DNA of 64,000 nucleotides from DT-110 sp030148525. GTDB taxonomy: Bacteria; Bacteroidota; Bacteroidia; Chitinophagales; Saprospiraceae. The first letter of the stretch is position 1; every line of letters begins with the position of its first letter. This document shows, piece by piece, positions 52,482 to 61,590 of the stretch. The DNA lies in the NCBI GenBank assembly GCA_965227445.1, contig OZ245751.1:2790001-2854000 (forward strand), read 5' to 3'. The notes below the pieces were generated by a model that ran no database searches, was not told the origin of the DNA, and worked only from the letters and a program-made list of their open reading frames with translations. A program made the position numbers and the translations under genes.

Positions 52482-54338
52482 ATGAAACGCATTCTTTTAA
52501 TTGCTGTACTGGTTGCCTCCCAGGTAATGGTACACGCCCAACGACGTATTGTCAGTTACCGCCCTGCTACACGAACTGCCGTCATCAATAATGCGGCCAC
52601 CACACCCGCCGAAAATGCGGCCTCCGACGCCGTATTTTACCAGCGATTGAAGACTCCGCGGATGACTATTCCTACCGAGACCCACGAACACGATCACGGG
52701 TCTGCTATGGCTATTCGCCGTACTACACCAACACGAATGACAAGTCGGACGGGAACTCCCCGTAATTTGCCCAATGCACGTACACTTTGGAATAACCCGG
52801 CCTACACCTCCGGAGCTACTCCTCTGGTAGGTGAAAGGACCAACACCCGCGCCTATTTCACCCGGGGAAGTGTTTGCGGCGCACCAATCGTTGAATCACA
52901 TCTGGAATCCGTCTACGCTTCCGTGAAAGCCCGCATCCCCATGTACCTGCCCTACCGCCACGGAGACGTCACCCTCTGGCAGGGATTTTACTACAATAGC
53001 GGAAAGCGGCACGGTGCTATTGACTGGGGACGGTCTTCCGTCGGTTCCGGCCAGGACCCAACCTTTGGCATTTATGCCGCCGCCAACGGTAAAGTTATTG
53101 AGGTTGGTTACTCTAATGGCGGTGGTAACTATGTAAAGATCGAACACACCGCTCCCGGCGGACATAAATTCCGCACTACCTATCTGCACCTCCGCAATGG
53201 TCTGAATCACGATGTGGCCAAAGCCAAGAGTGCTGCTTCGGGTGGTAAATACAAAAAGTTTGTTTACAAGTATGCCAGCGATAAGCTTTCGTGGGGCACC
53301 AATAGCCAGACCATCAAGGTTTCTAAGGGCCAGTACGTAAAAGCCGGTCAGTTCCTCGCCTGGGCCGGCAATACGGGATCTGGTGGCATCAGTGCGGTTT
53401 TAGATAATAATGGAAATATTAAATCGTCGTTCAAAAACCACAAAAATGTCCACCTCCACTACACCACGCAAGTCTGGGATAAGAGTTCCAAAAAATGGAT
53501 ATCCATCGACCCGTATGGTGTGTACAACAAAGCAGCCAGTATTACCTGCTACGACCTGTTTAACGCGTCCCCCTACGCCCGTTTGTGGGCTCCTTTTTAC
53601 CCGAGCTTCCACAATGTACCCCTCGACCTGGTCAATGATTACTGGGGGTACTACACCGGTATGGGCTACGCCTTGCAAACCATTAGCATCGATCGCAATG
53701 CTCAGGGGAAACTACTCGCTTCCGGATCCTTCCAAAAAGGTTTGTCGGGTGGTTGGTATGCCCGCTTTTACATGACAGCCTCGAAGTACCAGAGCTACTT
53801 CTCCCAATACGCCAGTAAGGGTTATCGCCCACGCCAGATCCAGGTAAGTAAGGATGCACACGGTAAACCGCGGTTCTCTGTAATCTGGGAAAAGAATAAG
53901 AGCGGTGAAGCCTACGCTGCCTTCCACAATCGGGATGGCAACAACTTCAACAGCCTGTGGAACAAATACGTAAAGACCAAAAAGTACCATCTGGCGGAAC
54001 ACGTAACCTATACGGTTGGTGGTAAAAAATACCACGCCGGCGTCTTTCTCAAGAAATCAAAAAACGGATTCTACATGTACCACGGCATGACCAGTGCAGC
54101 CTTCAACCAAAAGTTCAAAGACCTGTACAGCAAATGGCAATTGAATAGCTTCCACGTAAATGGATCCAAAGTCGGTGGTGTATGGGTACCCAAGACCCAA
54201 AAATACGCAGCCTACTACGGCATGACTTCGAGCGATTACCAGAACAAATTCAACAAATTCAGTGCTCAGGGTATGCGCCTGCATAAGATCCAATCGTACA
54301 ACAACAGTACGCGCTTCGCAGCGATATGGACCAAATAG
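52482..54338 (+). CDS. Secreted M23-type peptidase with C-terminal tandem-repeat region
   Basis: The 618-residue protein has a signal peptide (to about 19) and a low-complexity Thr/Arg-rich segment (20-130). The M23 (LytM-like) fold follows at about 150-335, with zinc ligands His177 and Asp181 (RHGAIDW), His235 in TYLHLRN and His323-x-His325 in VHLHYTT. All are present, so it may cut peptidoglycan cross-links or other peptides. From about 360 to the end are repeats rich in Tyr, Lys and Trp. They share the pattern YYGMTSSDYQNKFNKFSAQG...IQSYNN..FAAIW, resembling the bacterial tandem repeat domain BTRD1. Their job is unknown; they may bind a glycan. Confidence 0.85.
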   Translation: MKRILLIAVLVASQVMVHAQRRIVSYRPATRTAVINNAATTPAENAASDAVFYQRLKTPRMTIPTETHEHDHGSAMAIRRTTPTRMTSRTGTPRNLPNARTLWNNPAYTSGATPLVGERTNTRAYFTRGSVCGAPIVESHLESVYASVKARIPMYLPYRHGDVTLWQGFYYNSGKRHGAIDWGRSSVGSGQDPTFGIYAAANGKVIEVGYSNGGGNYVKIEHTAPGGHKFRTTYLHLRNGLNHDVAKAKSAASGGKYKKFVYKYASDKLSWGTNSQTIKVSKGQYVKAGQFLAWAGNTGSGGISAVLDNNGNIKSSFKNHKNVHLHYTTQVWDKSSKKWISIDPYGVYNKAASITCYDLFNASPYARLWAPFYPSFHNVPLDLVNDYWGYYTGMGYALQTISIDRNAQGKLLASGSFQKGLSGGWYARFYMTASKYQSYFSQYASKGYRPRQIQVSKDAHGKPRFSVIWEKNKSGEAYAAFHNRDGNNFNSLWNKYVKTKKYHLAEHVTYTVGGKKYHAGVFLKKSKNGFYMYHGMTSAAFNQKFKDLYSKWQLNSFHVNGSKVGGVWVPKTQKYAAYYGMTSSDYQNKFNKFSAQGMRLHKIQSYNNSTRFAAIWTK

Positions 54339-54345
54339 AAATGTG

Positions 54346-54390
54346 AAATCAGAGGTCAGAAGTGCATTTCAACTTTCTGACCTCTGATTT
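54346..54390. terminator. Bidirectional hairpin between convergent genes
   Basis: AAATCAGAGGTCAGAA (54346-54361) pairs with its exact complement at 54375-54390 across a 13-base loop. It begins eight bases past the M23 gene stop and ends 20 bases from the stop of the opposing gene. Confidence 0.7.
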
Positions 54391-54409
54391 CTTATTTCTG
54401 ATTTCAAAA

Positions 54410-55447
54410 CTACCTTTTCGCCATGTCTCTGCCCTGCTCCGCAACTACCGAAGGCAGGGTATGGAGCTTGGCATAAAAGTCCTCCACGTACTCTATGAGT
54501 GTTTTGCGTGAGGCTTTAGACAAATAGTCAAACTCCTCCAATTCACGAATGATACCGGATCGGCGCGACTGGAACAGCAGGATGTTCTCTTCCAAAATGT
54601 GGTGTTTGGTAGCAAAGCCCAGAAAATAGCGATCCTTCACCTTTTTAATGCCCAACCCCAGCCGTGGTATAGCATAATCAGTCTGAACGAAGCCACTGAA
54701 ATCAAAATCATAGGGAATGATAATAGCTTCCTCGTTTTCCGTTTTTTGCAACAGCTTTACATTGCGGATACTGCGGCTGTTCCAGTCTTCATTACCGATC
54801 AAATACTGAAACATTGCCTGGCGGTTTTCACTGACCAGGTTGAAGGAATCAGGGACCAGGTTGTGACAATCTTCACATTCTACAGCCTGCAGGCGTTCCT
54901 CCAGTTGAGACGTCGACTCGATCAGAAATCCATAGCGTTTTAAATAGGTCTTTTTCGAACCAGCCTCAACGTAGGTCACTTCCAACAGTTGTACTCGAAA
55001 GCTTTCTTCGGTTAATTGATTGTACATTTTGTAGGCCAGGTACTCTTTGAGCACATTCACATTGCCCGAATACCGGGCATCTAAACAGTGAGTAACTAAT
55101 TTCATTTTATCGTGCAGGGAGAGGCCCATAGCGCCCAGTTGATCCTTATTGAAGTTTAATTTCAGGGGTGGAAAGCCACAACGCGTTCGGCGAAAGCGTC
55201 CGCGTACTCTCATTCTAACATCCAGCGTATCCTTTTGCCCACTGGCATCTGTATAGGTAAAAAAACCGTCGTGATAGGTATTAGTCCTGCGGCCAGCCAG
55301 GAGAGAATCTATTTCCACTTCGAGGGTAACCGACACAGCTTTCTCCTGGTAGAGGCGATCGAACAAACTGGGTTGCCGGGCCTGAGTAGCTCCCGCAGTT
55401 GTTGTGACCAAAAGCAATACAATAAAGAGTCGGTTCCAGATCATCAT
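54410..55447 (-). CDS. Secreted CotH-like protein
   Basis: The 345-residue protein has a signal peptide (to about 23, GATQARQ). Its pattern agrees with a CotH-like kinase fold: RMRVRGRFRRTRCGFPPLKLNF near the start, LVTHCLDARYSG, a middle region FQYLIGNEDWNSRSIRNVKLL and IIIPYDFDFSG (probable metal-binding Asp). CotH in spore formers phosphorylates coat proteins; the role of the Bacteroidota relatives is not known. All recognisable core residues seem to be present. Assignment is by pattern only. Single gene. Confidence 0.65.
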   Translation of the reverse strand: MMIWNRLFIVLLLVTTTAGATQARQPSLFDRLYQEKAVSVTLEVEIDSLLAGRRTNTYHDGFFTYTDASGQKDTLDVRMRVRGRFRRTRCGFPPLKLNFNKDQLGAMGLSLHDKMKLVTHCLDARYSGNVNVLKEYLAYKMYNQLTEESFRVQLLEVTYVEAGSKKTYLKRYGFLIESTSQLEERLQAVECEDCHNLVPDSFNLVSENRQAMFQYLIGNEDWNSRSIRNVKLLQKTENEEAIIIPYDFDFSGFVQTDYAIPRLGLGIKKVKDRYFLGFATKHHILEENILLFQSRRSGIIRELEEFDYLSKASRKTLIEYVEDFYAKLHTLPSVVAEQGRDMAKR

Positions 55448-55649
55448 AGTTGTTTTGTTTTTTTGCGATATTGAGCAAGATGTGAATTGTCAACATACGA
55501 TGCTCCAATGATAGACGGAGCGACGAAAAAAACCGAAATACGACATTTCCTATTCCGACCTGATCGACGAAAAGCGATTTTTTACCGTTTTCACCTACCC
55601 ATTGCCTGCTTCCCGTGCATTCGAGTCAACTCTGCCCAACGTAATTCTG

Positions 55650-55683
55650 TTTGATTGGGAAAGGCGAAAAATAAATACCTTTG
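55650..55683 (+). promoter_or_regulatory. Bacteroidota-type promoter for the alkaline phosphatase gene
   Basis: TTTG (55650-55653) and TACCTTTG (55676-55683) both match the -33 and -7 consensus, with 22 bases between. The ATG lies about 100 bases further. The remaining part of 55448-55786 shows no gene. Confidence 0.55.
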
Positions 55684-55786
55684 TTGGCCAGCCGTTGCGA
55701 ACAAACCTGCTCAAAAAAGATTTTGCACAGCTAATCTGTTTTGGGAGCAGAACAGGATTTAGGCAGCCTGGCTAAAGTTTACCATC

Positions 55787-56929
55787 ATGATGCGAAAGCG
55801 ACTTGGATTTTTAATATTCGGATTAGTAGTACTCACCACCTGCTCAGCTCCACAACAGGCCCCCTCCTACCGGGAAATTCCCTTCACGGAGAAACCTAAA
55901 AACATCATTTTACTGATCGGCGACGGCATGGGGCTTTCACAAATATCTGCCGCCATGTATTCCAACCGGAACCGGCTGAATCTGGAATTTTTCCCGGTTG
56001 TCGGTTTTCACAAATCCTACGCCTATAATGACTTGGTTACCGACTCGGCAGCTGGTGCCACGGCCTTTGCCTGTGGTGTAAAGACTTATAATTCAGCCAT
56101 CGGTATGACCCGCGATACGGTACCTTGCCCCAATATTCTGGAAGAAGCAGAAGCAAAAGGGCTGGCCACCGGCCTGGTTGCCACCGCAACCATCGTCCAC
56201 GCTACCCCGGCGGCATTCATTGCCCACCAGCCACTGCGTGTGCAATACGAAGAAATTGCCAGTGATATGCTCGATGTAGAGGTCGACCTGCTCATTGGTG
56301 GTGGTATGCAGTACTTCTCCCGACGCGAATCGGACCGGCGCGATCTGGTCCAGGAGTTTAAAGAAAAAGGATACGAGGTATATAGCTACTTCGACCGCGA
56401 TTTAGCGCAGCTTCCCTTTAATACCCGTGCCAACCTAGTATATTTCACAGCCGATAAACATCCGGTTCCCGTTGCTGCCGGACGTGATTACCTTTCTTTC
56501 GCGGCTCGGTTGTCGCCTTACTTCCTCGAAAAACGCAGTGATCAGGGTTTTTTCCTGATGATCGAGGGCTCCCAGATCGACTGGATGTGTCATTCCAATG
56601 ATGCCCAGGGTGCTATTAAGGAAACACTGGATTTCGACCGGGCCGTTGGCGAAGTCCTCAATTACGCCCGCAAAAGCGGTAATACCCTCGTCATTGTTAC
56701 TGCTGACCACGAGACCGGAGGTATGGCCCTCAATCCCGACTCTAAAATGGGTCGCATCAACGGGACCTTTACAACTAATGGCCACACAGCTACTCTGATT
56801 CCCGTATTCGCCTTTGGTCCCGGTTCGGAACTCTTTTCCGGCATCTACGAAAATACCGAGATCCACCAAAAAATGCGCGAAGCACTGGGGTTCGAAGCAA
56901 CCACCGCCCTCCAGGAATCCGATCGGTAG
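55787..56929 (+). CDS. Alkaline phosphatase, lipoprotein
   Basis: Alkaline phosphatase releases phosphate from monoesters outside the cytoplasm. The 380-residue protein has a lipoprotein signal (LTTC, Cys19). Its core has LLIGDGMGLSQIS (metal Asp46), the nucleophile LVTDSAAGATAFACGVKT (Ser87), HATPAAFIAHQ, FLMIEGSQIDWMCHSND, VTADHETGGMA and a final His in TNGHTA. All metal ligands expected for two zinc and one magnesium are visible. Two starts (55787 or 55790) are equally good. Phosphate control is possible but no PHO-box is recognised. Confidence 0.93.
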   Translation: MMRKRLGFLIFGLVVLTTCSAPQQAPSYREIPFTEKPKNIILLIGDGMGLSQISAAMYSNRNRLNLEFFPVVGFHKSYAYNDLVTDSAAGATAFACGVKTYNSAIGMTRDTVPCPNILEEAEAKGLATGLVATATIVHATPAAFIAHQPLRVQYEEIASDMLDVEVDLLIGGGMQYFSRRESDRRDLVQEFKEKGYEVYSYFDRDLAQLPFNTRANLVYFTADKHPVPVAAGRDYLSFAARLSPYFLEKRSDQGFFLMIEGSQIDWMCHSNDAQGAIKETLDFDRAVGEVLNYARKSGNTLVIVTADHETGGMALNPDSKMGRINGTFTTNGHTATLIPVFAFGPGSELFSGIYENTEIHQKMREALGFEATTALQESDR

Positions 56930-57308
56930 AACGGAAGTCGGAAGTCGGAAAGCGGAAGTGACTAATTTTCAGTAATTCCCCCTTTCATGCCGTAAGCCAT
57001 GGACCGTGCATGCCTGCCAAAGCCTTGGTGTAGGCAGGACCGTGGACCTTGAACCGTGGACCGTCAACCGTTTAAATCCTTTTTACGACGTCCAACCGTC
57101 ATTTTTTATTGGTTTTGTAAACAAAAACTGCTCAAAATTGCTTTATTTTGTAGTGTATTTACAAATAGGCCGCCTTCTGCTTTCCTTTATTTTCAAGCCT
57201 TTCAGCAAAAAAAAGATGGAAAGCATCCAAAATCCTTTTTGCAAATGCATCGTAATTCAAAAAAATTGAATTTACGAATTGAAAATTGCCACTATGACGG
57301 TCAAAACC
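56930..57308. repeat. Intergenic region with GGAAGTCGG and GGACC-word repeats
   Basis: GGAAGTCGGAAGTCGGAAAGC words lie at 56933-56953. Family E words (GTGGACCTTGAACC, CCGTGGACCGTCAACC) occupy 56996-57071 around a CCTGCC/GGCAGG inverted repeat. The remaining AT-rich part up to the acyl-CoA dehydrogenase gene holds no supported gene. Confidence 0.55.
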
Positions 57309-58442
57309 ATGTCCAACCCTAATCTTCAATTAATCAAAGAAAGTGCCCGCGACTTCGCGGAAACCTATATCCGCCCACACGTTATGGAATGGGACGAATC
57401 CCAGGAATTTCCCGTTGATCTGTTTCGCAAAATGGGCGAATTCGGATTTATGGGGGTTTTGGTGCCCGAAAAATACCAGGGCGCCGGACTTGGTTATCAG
57501 GAATACATCACAGTCATTGAGGAAATTTCCCGTGTCTGTGGCTCGATCGGCTTATCCCTGGCCGCCCACAATAGTTTGTGCACCAACCACATCCTGATGT
57601 TTGGTACCGAAGAGCAAAAGCAAAAATACCTGCCTAAGCTGGCCACTGCCGAATTTATCGGCGCCTGGGGACTAACCGAACCCAATACCGGCAGCGATGC
57701 CGGGCGCATGAAATGCGTAGCCGAAGAAGATGGTGACTACTACGTTCTCACCGGCACGAAAAACTGGATCACCCATGGCAAATCCGGTGAAGTAGCCGTA
57801 GTAATTGCCCGTACCGGAGAGCTGCTGGATAGCCACGGCATGACCGCCTTTATTGTCGAGCGCGGAACTGAGGGCTTCAAAGCTGGTAAAAAAGAGAATA
57901 AGCTCGGTATGCGTGCCTCCGAAACAGCGGAAATGATATTCGAGAACTGTCGAATCCCTAAATCCCAAATTCTCGGGCAAGTGGGCGATGGCTTCATCCA
58001 GGCCATGAAAATACTGGATGGCGGACGTATCTCTATCGCCGCTCTGTCCCTCGGCATTGCCAAGGGAGCACTGGAAGCTTCCATCAAATATTCCAAAGAA
58101 CGGGAGCAATTCGGTAAGCCAATCTCCAAATTCCAGGGAATCAGCTTCAAGCTCGCTGACATGGCCACCAATATTGAGGCAGCCGAACTCCTTACCCGCC
58201 AGGCCGGTGCTTTAAAAGATGAAGGACAGACAGTAACCCGCCAATCGGCCATGGCCAAATACTTTGCTTCCGAAACGGCCGTGGAAGTGGCTACCGAATC
58301 CATCCAAATTCACGGAGGATACGGCTATACCAAGGACTATCCGGTAGAAAAATTCTACCGCGACAGTAAGTTATGTACCATCGGGGAAGGTACCAGTGAA
58401 ATTCAGAAACTGGTAATATCCCGTGAATTGCTCAAGGATTAA
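57309..58442 (+). CDS. Acyl-CoA dehydrogenase
   Basis: Acyl-CoA dehydrogenases perform the first, FAD-dependent step of beta-oxidation or of branched-chain amino-acid breakdown. The 377-residue product has the family pattern QLIKESARDFAETYIRP, WGLTEPNTGSDAG, the FAD-binding GTKNWITHGKSGEVAVV and the final IHGGYGYTKDYPVEKFYRD. GEGTSEIQKLVISREL holds the catalytic Glu. Chain-length specificity is not fixed by sequence. Three closely spaced in-frame ATG codons (57279, 57294, 57309) are possible; 57309 gives the usual N-terminus. A strong terminator follows. Confidence 0.93.
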   Translation: MSNPNLQLIKESARDFAETYIRPHVMEWDESQEFPVDLFRKMGEFGFMGVLVPEKYQGAGLGYQEYITVIEEISRVCGSIGLSLAAHNSLCTNHILMFGTEEQKQKYLPKLATAEFIGAWGLTEPNTGSDAGRMKCVAEEDGDYYVLTGTKNWITHGKSGEVAVVIARTGELLDSHGMTAFIVERGTEGFKAGKKENKLGMRASETAEMIFENCRIPKSQILGQVGDGFIQAMKILDGGRISIAALSLGIAKGALEASIKYSKEREQFGKPISKFQGISFKLADMATNIEAAELLTRQAGALKDEGQTVTRQSAMAKYFASETAVEVATESIQIHGGYGYTKDYPVEKFYRDSKLCTIGEGTSEIQKLVISRELLKD

Positions 58443-58530
58443 ATACATAAGGGGGCGTATCTACCACACCCGTTGCCCCCACACCAACTCAGCTCTATAC
58501 CATACCAATGTAAACCAAACTATGTGTTGT

Positions 58531-58556
58531 GCCCGGATTAATAATCCGGGCTTTTT
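58531..58556 (+). terminator. Rho-independent terminator after the acyl-CoA dehydrogenase gene
   Basis: GCCCGGATT (58531-58539) pairs with AATCCGGGC (58543-58551) over a 3-base loop and is followed by five T. The tract overlaps the stop codon of the convergent response regulator gene. Confidence 0.8.
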
Positions 58557-59313
58557 ATTGGCCCAACCACTCCTTGATATCTGCTACCCTATCCCGGCTC
58601 ACCACCTCGGTGCGGTCGTGTGGTTGCAATATTGCCTTGAGCCGGCTGCCGGAATAAACCGTCAGGGATCGTACCGCCCCCAGGCTTGAAAAACAGGATC
58701 GATTCAGACGGAAAAACAGGCGCGGATCCAGCATTTGCTCCAACTGTTCCAGGGTGTAGTTTACGGCGTGTTTGTGGCCAGCCTCCCGCAGCACCATCCA
58801 GGTCACCTTGTGCTCGCTGTAGAAATAAGCTACCTGATCCAGGGCTACGGGTAAAAGGGAATCTCCCTTGCGCACCAGAAACCGATCTTTGTAAGTAGGT
58901 TTCTGTCGAAGCATTCCGGCTAGCTCCTGCCATAACCCCTGATCGGGCGTGGCAGCACGTTGCACTTCCCACTTTTCAATGGCTTTGGCCAATCGCCTGG
59001 GTTCCACTGGTTTCAGAAGATAATCAATACTGTGCCACTCAAAAGCCCGCAGTGCGTATTGATCGTAAGCAGTGGTAAATACAATGGGAAAAGAAAGCTC
59101 AACTTGTTCCCCGATATCAAAACTAAGGCCGTCCCCTAATTGAATATCAAAAAAACCAAGGTCGGGTAATTGATTTGCCGATCTAAACCAGTCAACCGCG
59201 TCGGAAACAGATGGCAACACGGCCAGGCATTTCGCCCGGGGCCGCAACCTTTGGATCTGCTCCCACAATCCCTGAGCGGCCAACTTTTCATCCTCGATCA
59301 ATACGACGTTCAT
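58555..59313 (-). CDS. LytTR-type response regulator
   Basis: The 252-residue regulator has a receiver domain (LIEDEKLAAQGL at the start, phospho-acceptor Asp56 in LGFFDIQLGDG, Lys in DYLLKPVEP). A C-terminal LytTR DNA-binding domain follows (about 140-252: RFLVRKGDSLLPVALDQVAYFYSEHKV, LEQLEQMLDPRLFFRLNRSCF). Its start lies 26 bases inside the kinase gene, so the pair is translationally coupled. Target genes are not visible. Confidence 0.93.
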   Translation of the reverse strand: MNVVLIEDEKLAAQGLWEQIQRLRPRAKCLAVLPSVSDAVDWFRSANQLPDLGFFDIQLGDGLSFDIGEQVELSFPIVFTTAYDQYALRAFEWHSIDYLLKPVEPRRLAKAIEKWEVQRAATPDQGLWQELAGMLRQKPTYKDRFLVRKGDSLLPVALDQVAYFYSEHKVTWMVLREAGHKHAVNYTLEQLEQMLDPRLFFRLNRSCFSSLGAVRSLTVYSGSRLKAILQPHDRTEVVSRDRVADIKEWLGQ

Positions 59314-60349
59314 CCTGCATTGGTATTAATGGTAAACCGACACAGAAAGTATCAGCTTCCGGTTGAACAACAATGTCTTTTCCCGTGAGGTGTCGGTAGC
59401 GGTCCCTGATATTTTGCAGGCCCAGACCGGTGGTACCTCGCTTGGCTACCGCAGCGCGGCGTTCGTTGCGAACCCACAGGATACCATCCCCTGAGCCTAT
59501 ATTTATGCGCAATGGTTGATCCTCCCGTATATCATTGTGCTTTACCACGTTCTCTACCAGCATTTGCAGGCTTAAAGGAATTATACCCTTAGCTCCCTGT
59601 CCGGGATCTATATCAAATTGAACCTGCAGGCTTTCGCCAAAACGGGTTGCCAACAGGGAAAGATATGCCTCTAAAATATCCAGCTCCCTATCAAGTGTGA
59701 CGACCTCTTCCCGGTTTCCTTCCAGCACATACCGGTATACCTTGGATAGCTGGCGAATAAACCGGGCCGATTGGTCGGCATCCTGGTACACCAGGGTATG
59801 TAATACATTCAGGCTATTAAATAAAAAATGCGGATTAACCTGTTGACGAAGCAGTTCGTATTCGGAAGCCACATACGCCTGTTTTATCTGTTCGGCTTCG
59901 AGGATCGATGTCTTCCACTGACGCAGGAATTCCCGACCGTGGACCACACCGCTGATTACGCCCGTCACCAAAAAAATAACTAAAAATTCGCTCAGCGAAA
60001 TGGACCTGACAACCCGCAGTGGATTTGCATTACAGCATACCCAGGCAGAAACCACATTAGTTAACAGGGTAGCAACAACCACCAGAACAATGGTAAGGCA
60101 AGCAGTGACCAGAAAGTGCCGAACAGGCTGGTCGACCCAAGACAGATGCACGTGATTGGCAACGGTATACAGACCCGAAGTCAGGGTGGCAGTAAGCAAA
60201 AAATTGAAGAGGTAATTGATCCCAAAATTGGAGAGGCTGTGATCTGAACTCAAACCCCAGGTGAATGCACTAATTAGCAAGGCTAATAATAGTACGCCTG
60301 CGGACGATCGCACCCACTGTGGGGTTTCCCGAATTCTAACGGTACTCAT
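59288..60349 (-). CDS. LytS-like membrane histidine kinase
   Basis: The 353-residue kinase has four predicted transmembrane helices (about 15-33, 45-60, 78-100, 120-137). A His_kinase domain with the family motif LLRQQVNPHFLFNSLNVLH (phospho-His about 174) follows, then the ATPase region with LQMLVENVVKHN and GTTGLGLQNIRDRY. There is no large sensory domain. It is the cognate kinase of the LytTR regulator and overlaps its gene by 26 bases. Confidence 0.92.
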   Translation of the reverse strand: MSTVRIRETPQWVRSSAGVLLLALLISAFTWGLSSDHSLSNFGINYLFNFLLTATLTSGLYTVANHVHLSWVDQPVRHFLVTACLTIVLVVVATLLTNVVSAWVCCNANPLRVVRSISLSEFLVIFLVTGVISGVVHGREFLRQWKTSILEAEQIKQAYVASEYELLRQQVNPHFLFNSLNVLHTLVYQDADQSARFIRQLSKVYRYVLEGNREEVVTLDRELDILEAYLSLLATRFGESLQVQFDIDPGQGAKGIIPLSLQMLVENVVKHNDIREDQPLRINIGSGDGILWVRNERRAAVAKRGTTGLGLQNIRDRYRHLTGKDIVVQPEADTFCVGLPLIPMQDERRIDRG

Positions 60350-60388
60350 ATTTTTCGTTATCGCAATAGGTAAAAGGTACGGATATTT

Positions 60389-60652
60389 AGAGCGTGTTTG
60401 GGATTTATCCTTTGGACTGCAAATGTCTATTATACCGACAACGAAGTGGTTTGGGAATCCAAACCACTTCGGGTCGAGTATATACTCACGTGAAAAGGTT
60501 GGGCAAAGCCCAATCCTTTTCGGAAGCGGTATATTTGAACCTCACTGCAGCCTTTTTTCGCCCCGTAGCCATGCTACGAAGCTCAAAAAAGGCTTTGTGA
60601 GAACCAAATTCTAGACATTTTCGCCATCAAAAACAAATCCCAAACACGCTCT
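60389..60652. mobile_element. MITE-like element with nested TATACCG element
   Basis: The ends AGAGCGTGTTTGGGATTT (60389-60406) and its exact complement (60635-60652) bound a 264-bp stretch without a transposase. A further AAATGTCTA block recurs inside both ends. TTA flanks both sides when the repeat is taken to start at GAGCG, which fits the TNA target of IS1031-like (IS5-family) elements. A TATACCG element lies inside at 60431-60533. Confidence 0.7.
60431..60533. repeat. TATACCG multi-hairpin element, family A copy 4
   Basis: This 103-bp copy runs in reverse orientation: TATACCGACAACGAAGTGG at the left and GGAAGCGGTATA at the right. It keeps AAAAGGTTGGGC/GCCCAA and the GAGTATATACTC palindrome but has lost part of the third stem. 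Confidence 0.82.
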
Positions 60653-60659
60653 TAAAAAA

Positions 60660-60732
60660 TATACCGCTTCCGAATTGGTTTGTATTCCCTGTACGAAGTA
60701 CTGTTTAACAAAACCACTACTTGGTCGGAATA
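60660..60732. repeat. TATACCG element, family A copy 5 (degenerate)
   Basis: TATACCGCTTCCGAATTGG at the left and the decayed end GTCGGAATA at the right enclose a shortened, diverged middle of about 73 bp in total. It abuts the MITE-like element. Confidence 0.6.
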
Positions 60733-60794
60733 ACATTTGCGGTGCATTGAAATAGCCGGAGTGCCTGCCGGTAATTCAGCGCCAGAGGGCGAGC

Positions 60795-60827
60795 AAAAAA
60801 GGTTGCTTACGTATTAAGCAACCTTTT
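60795..60827 (-). terminator. Rho-independent terminator of the TPR-like protein gene
   Basis: A 13-bp stem (60797-60809 with 60815-60827) holds a CGTAT loop. On the minus strand it is followed by a U run. It lies 12 bases past the gene's stop. Confidence 0.82.
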
Positions 60828-60838
60828 ACCGGCTTGTA

Positions 60839-61495
60839 TTAATGATCGCTCGCCTGGCGTATTTCATGCAACAGGCCCTTCAGGTCTTGACTACCCCAAT
60901 TCGGTGCGTAGGGGCCGGCCGGCTCAAACCCGGCGTATAATGCTTCGGCCCTTTCCAGCATAGGCATGGCCGCTTCGGCACCACCGCCCATAAAGGCGGG
61001 CAGGTGATACTGGAGTTGCCCGATCATATGCGGAGCCCGTGGATTCTGTGCATCGCGTGCTATAGCCTTTTTCAGGATGTGGATGGATTTATTACTGTAT
61101 TTCCCTCCGTACATCATAGGATTCTTCCAAATCCGGCCCTGGTAAATGAGGCCCTGCAATACGTACAACTCCGTGGTATCACCACCTATTTCCAGCGCTT
61201 TATTGACCAGAGCCTGAGCAGTATCCAACTGAGCATCCCGCTGCTTGCCGTAACCGGCATTGTGTAGTTCGTAAGAAACGTTGAACCGGGCCAGACCCTC
61301 GTAATACATTGGCAACCAACTATCGTCGTGGATACGACGCAGTTCAGCAAAACGCTCAATCTGGGTATGCCAATGTTCTGCATTATCAGCAGCGTGGTAG
61401 GTTGGCAGGTAAGACGCCAGAGACTCCTCCAACGTCTGGGCGTTTACAGCTAAAGACCAGGTGATAAGGGCGAAAAGCAAGATAAAACGAATCAT
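60839..61495 (-). CDS. Secreted helical-repeat (TPR-like) protein
   Basis: The 218-residue protein has a signal peptide (to about 20, LAVNAQ) and then helix-rich text with the spacing of tetratricopeptide repeats: WLPMYYEGLARFNVSYEL, DTAQALVNKALEIGGDTTELYVLQGLIYQGRI and SIHILKKAIARDAQNPRAPHMIGQLQY. The conserved GG in HLPAFMGGGAEAAMPMLERAEALY is notable. Proteins of this type are common in Bacteroidota with no known function. ATG 61495 opens the signal peptide; the upstream extension is not supported. Confidence 0.78.
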   Translation of the reverse strand: MIRFILLFALITWSLAVNAQTLEESLASYLPTYHAADNAEHWHTQIERFAELRRIHDDSWLPMYYEGLARFNVSYELHNAGYGKQRDAQLDTAQALVNKALEIGGDTTELYVLQGLIYQGRIWKNPMMYGGKYSNKSIHILKKAIARDAQNPRAPHMIGQLQYHLPAFMGGGAEAAMPMLERAEALYAGFEPAGPYAPNWGSQDLKGLLHEIRQASDH

Positions 61496-61590
61496 AGTGC
61501 GGTATCTTTTGGATTTAATGATACCGTCAAGTTGCTTCCCTTTTTTGGCTTTCGCCAAAAAAAGCAACTGAATGGGGGGATATCAGGTCT

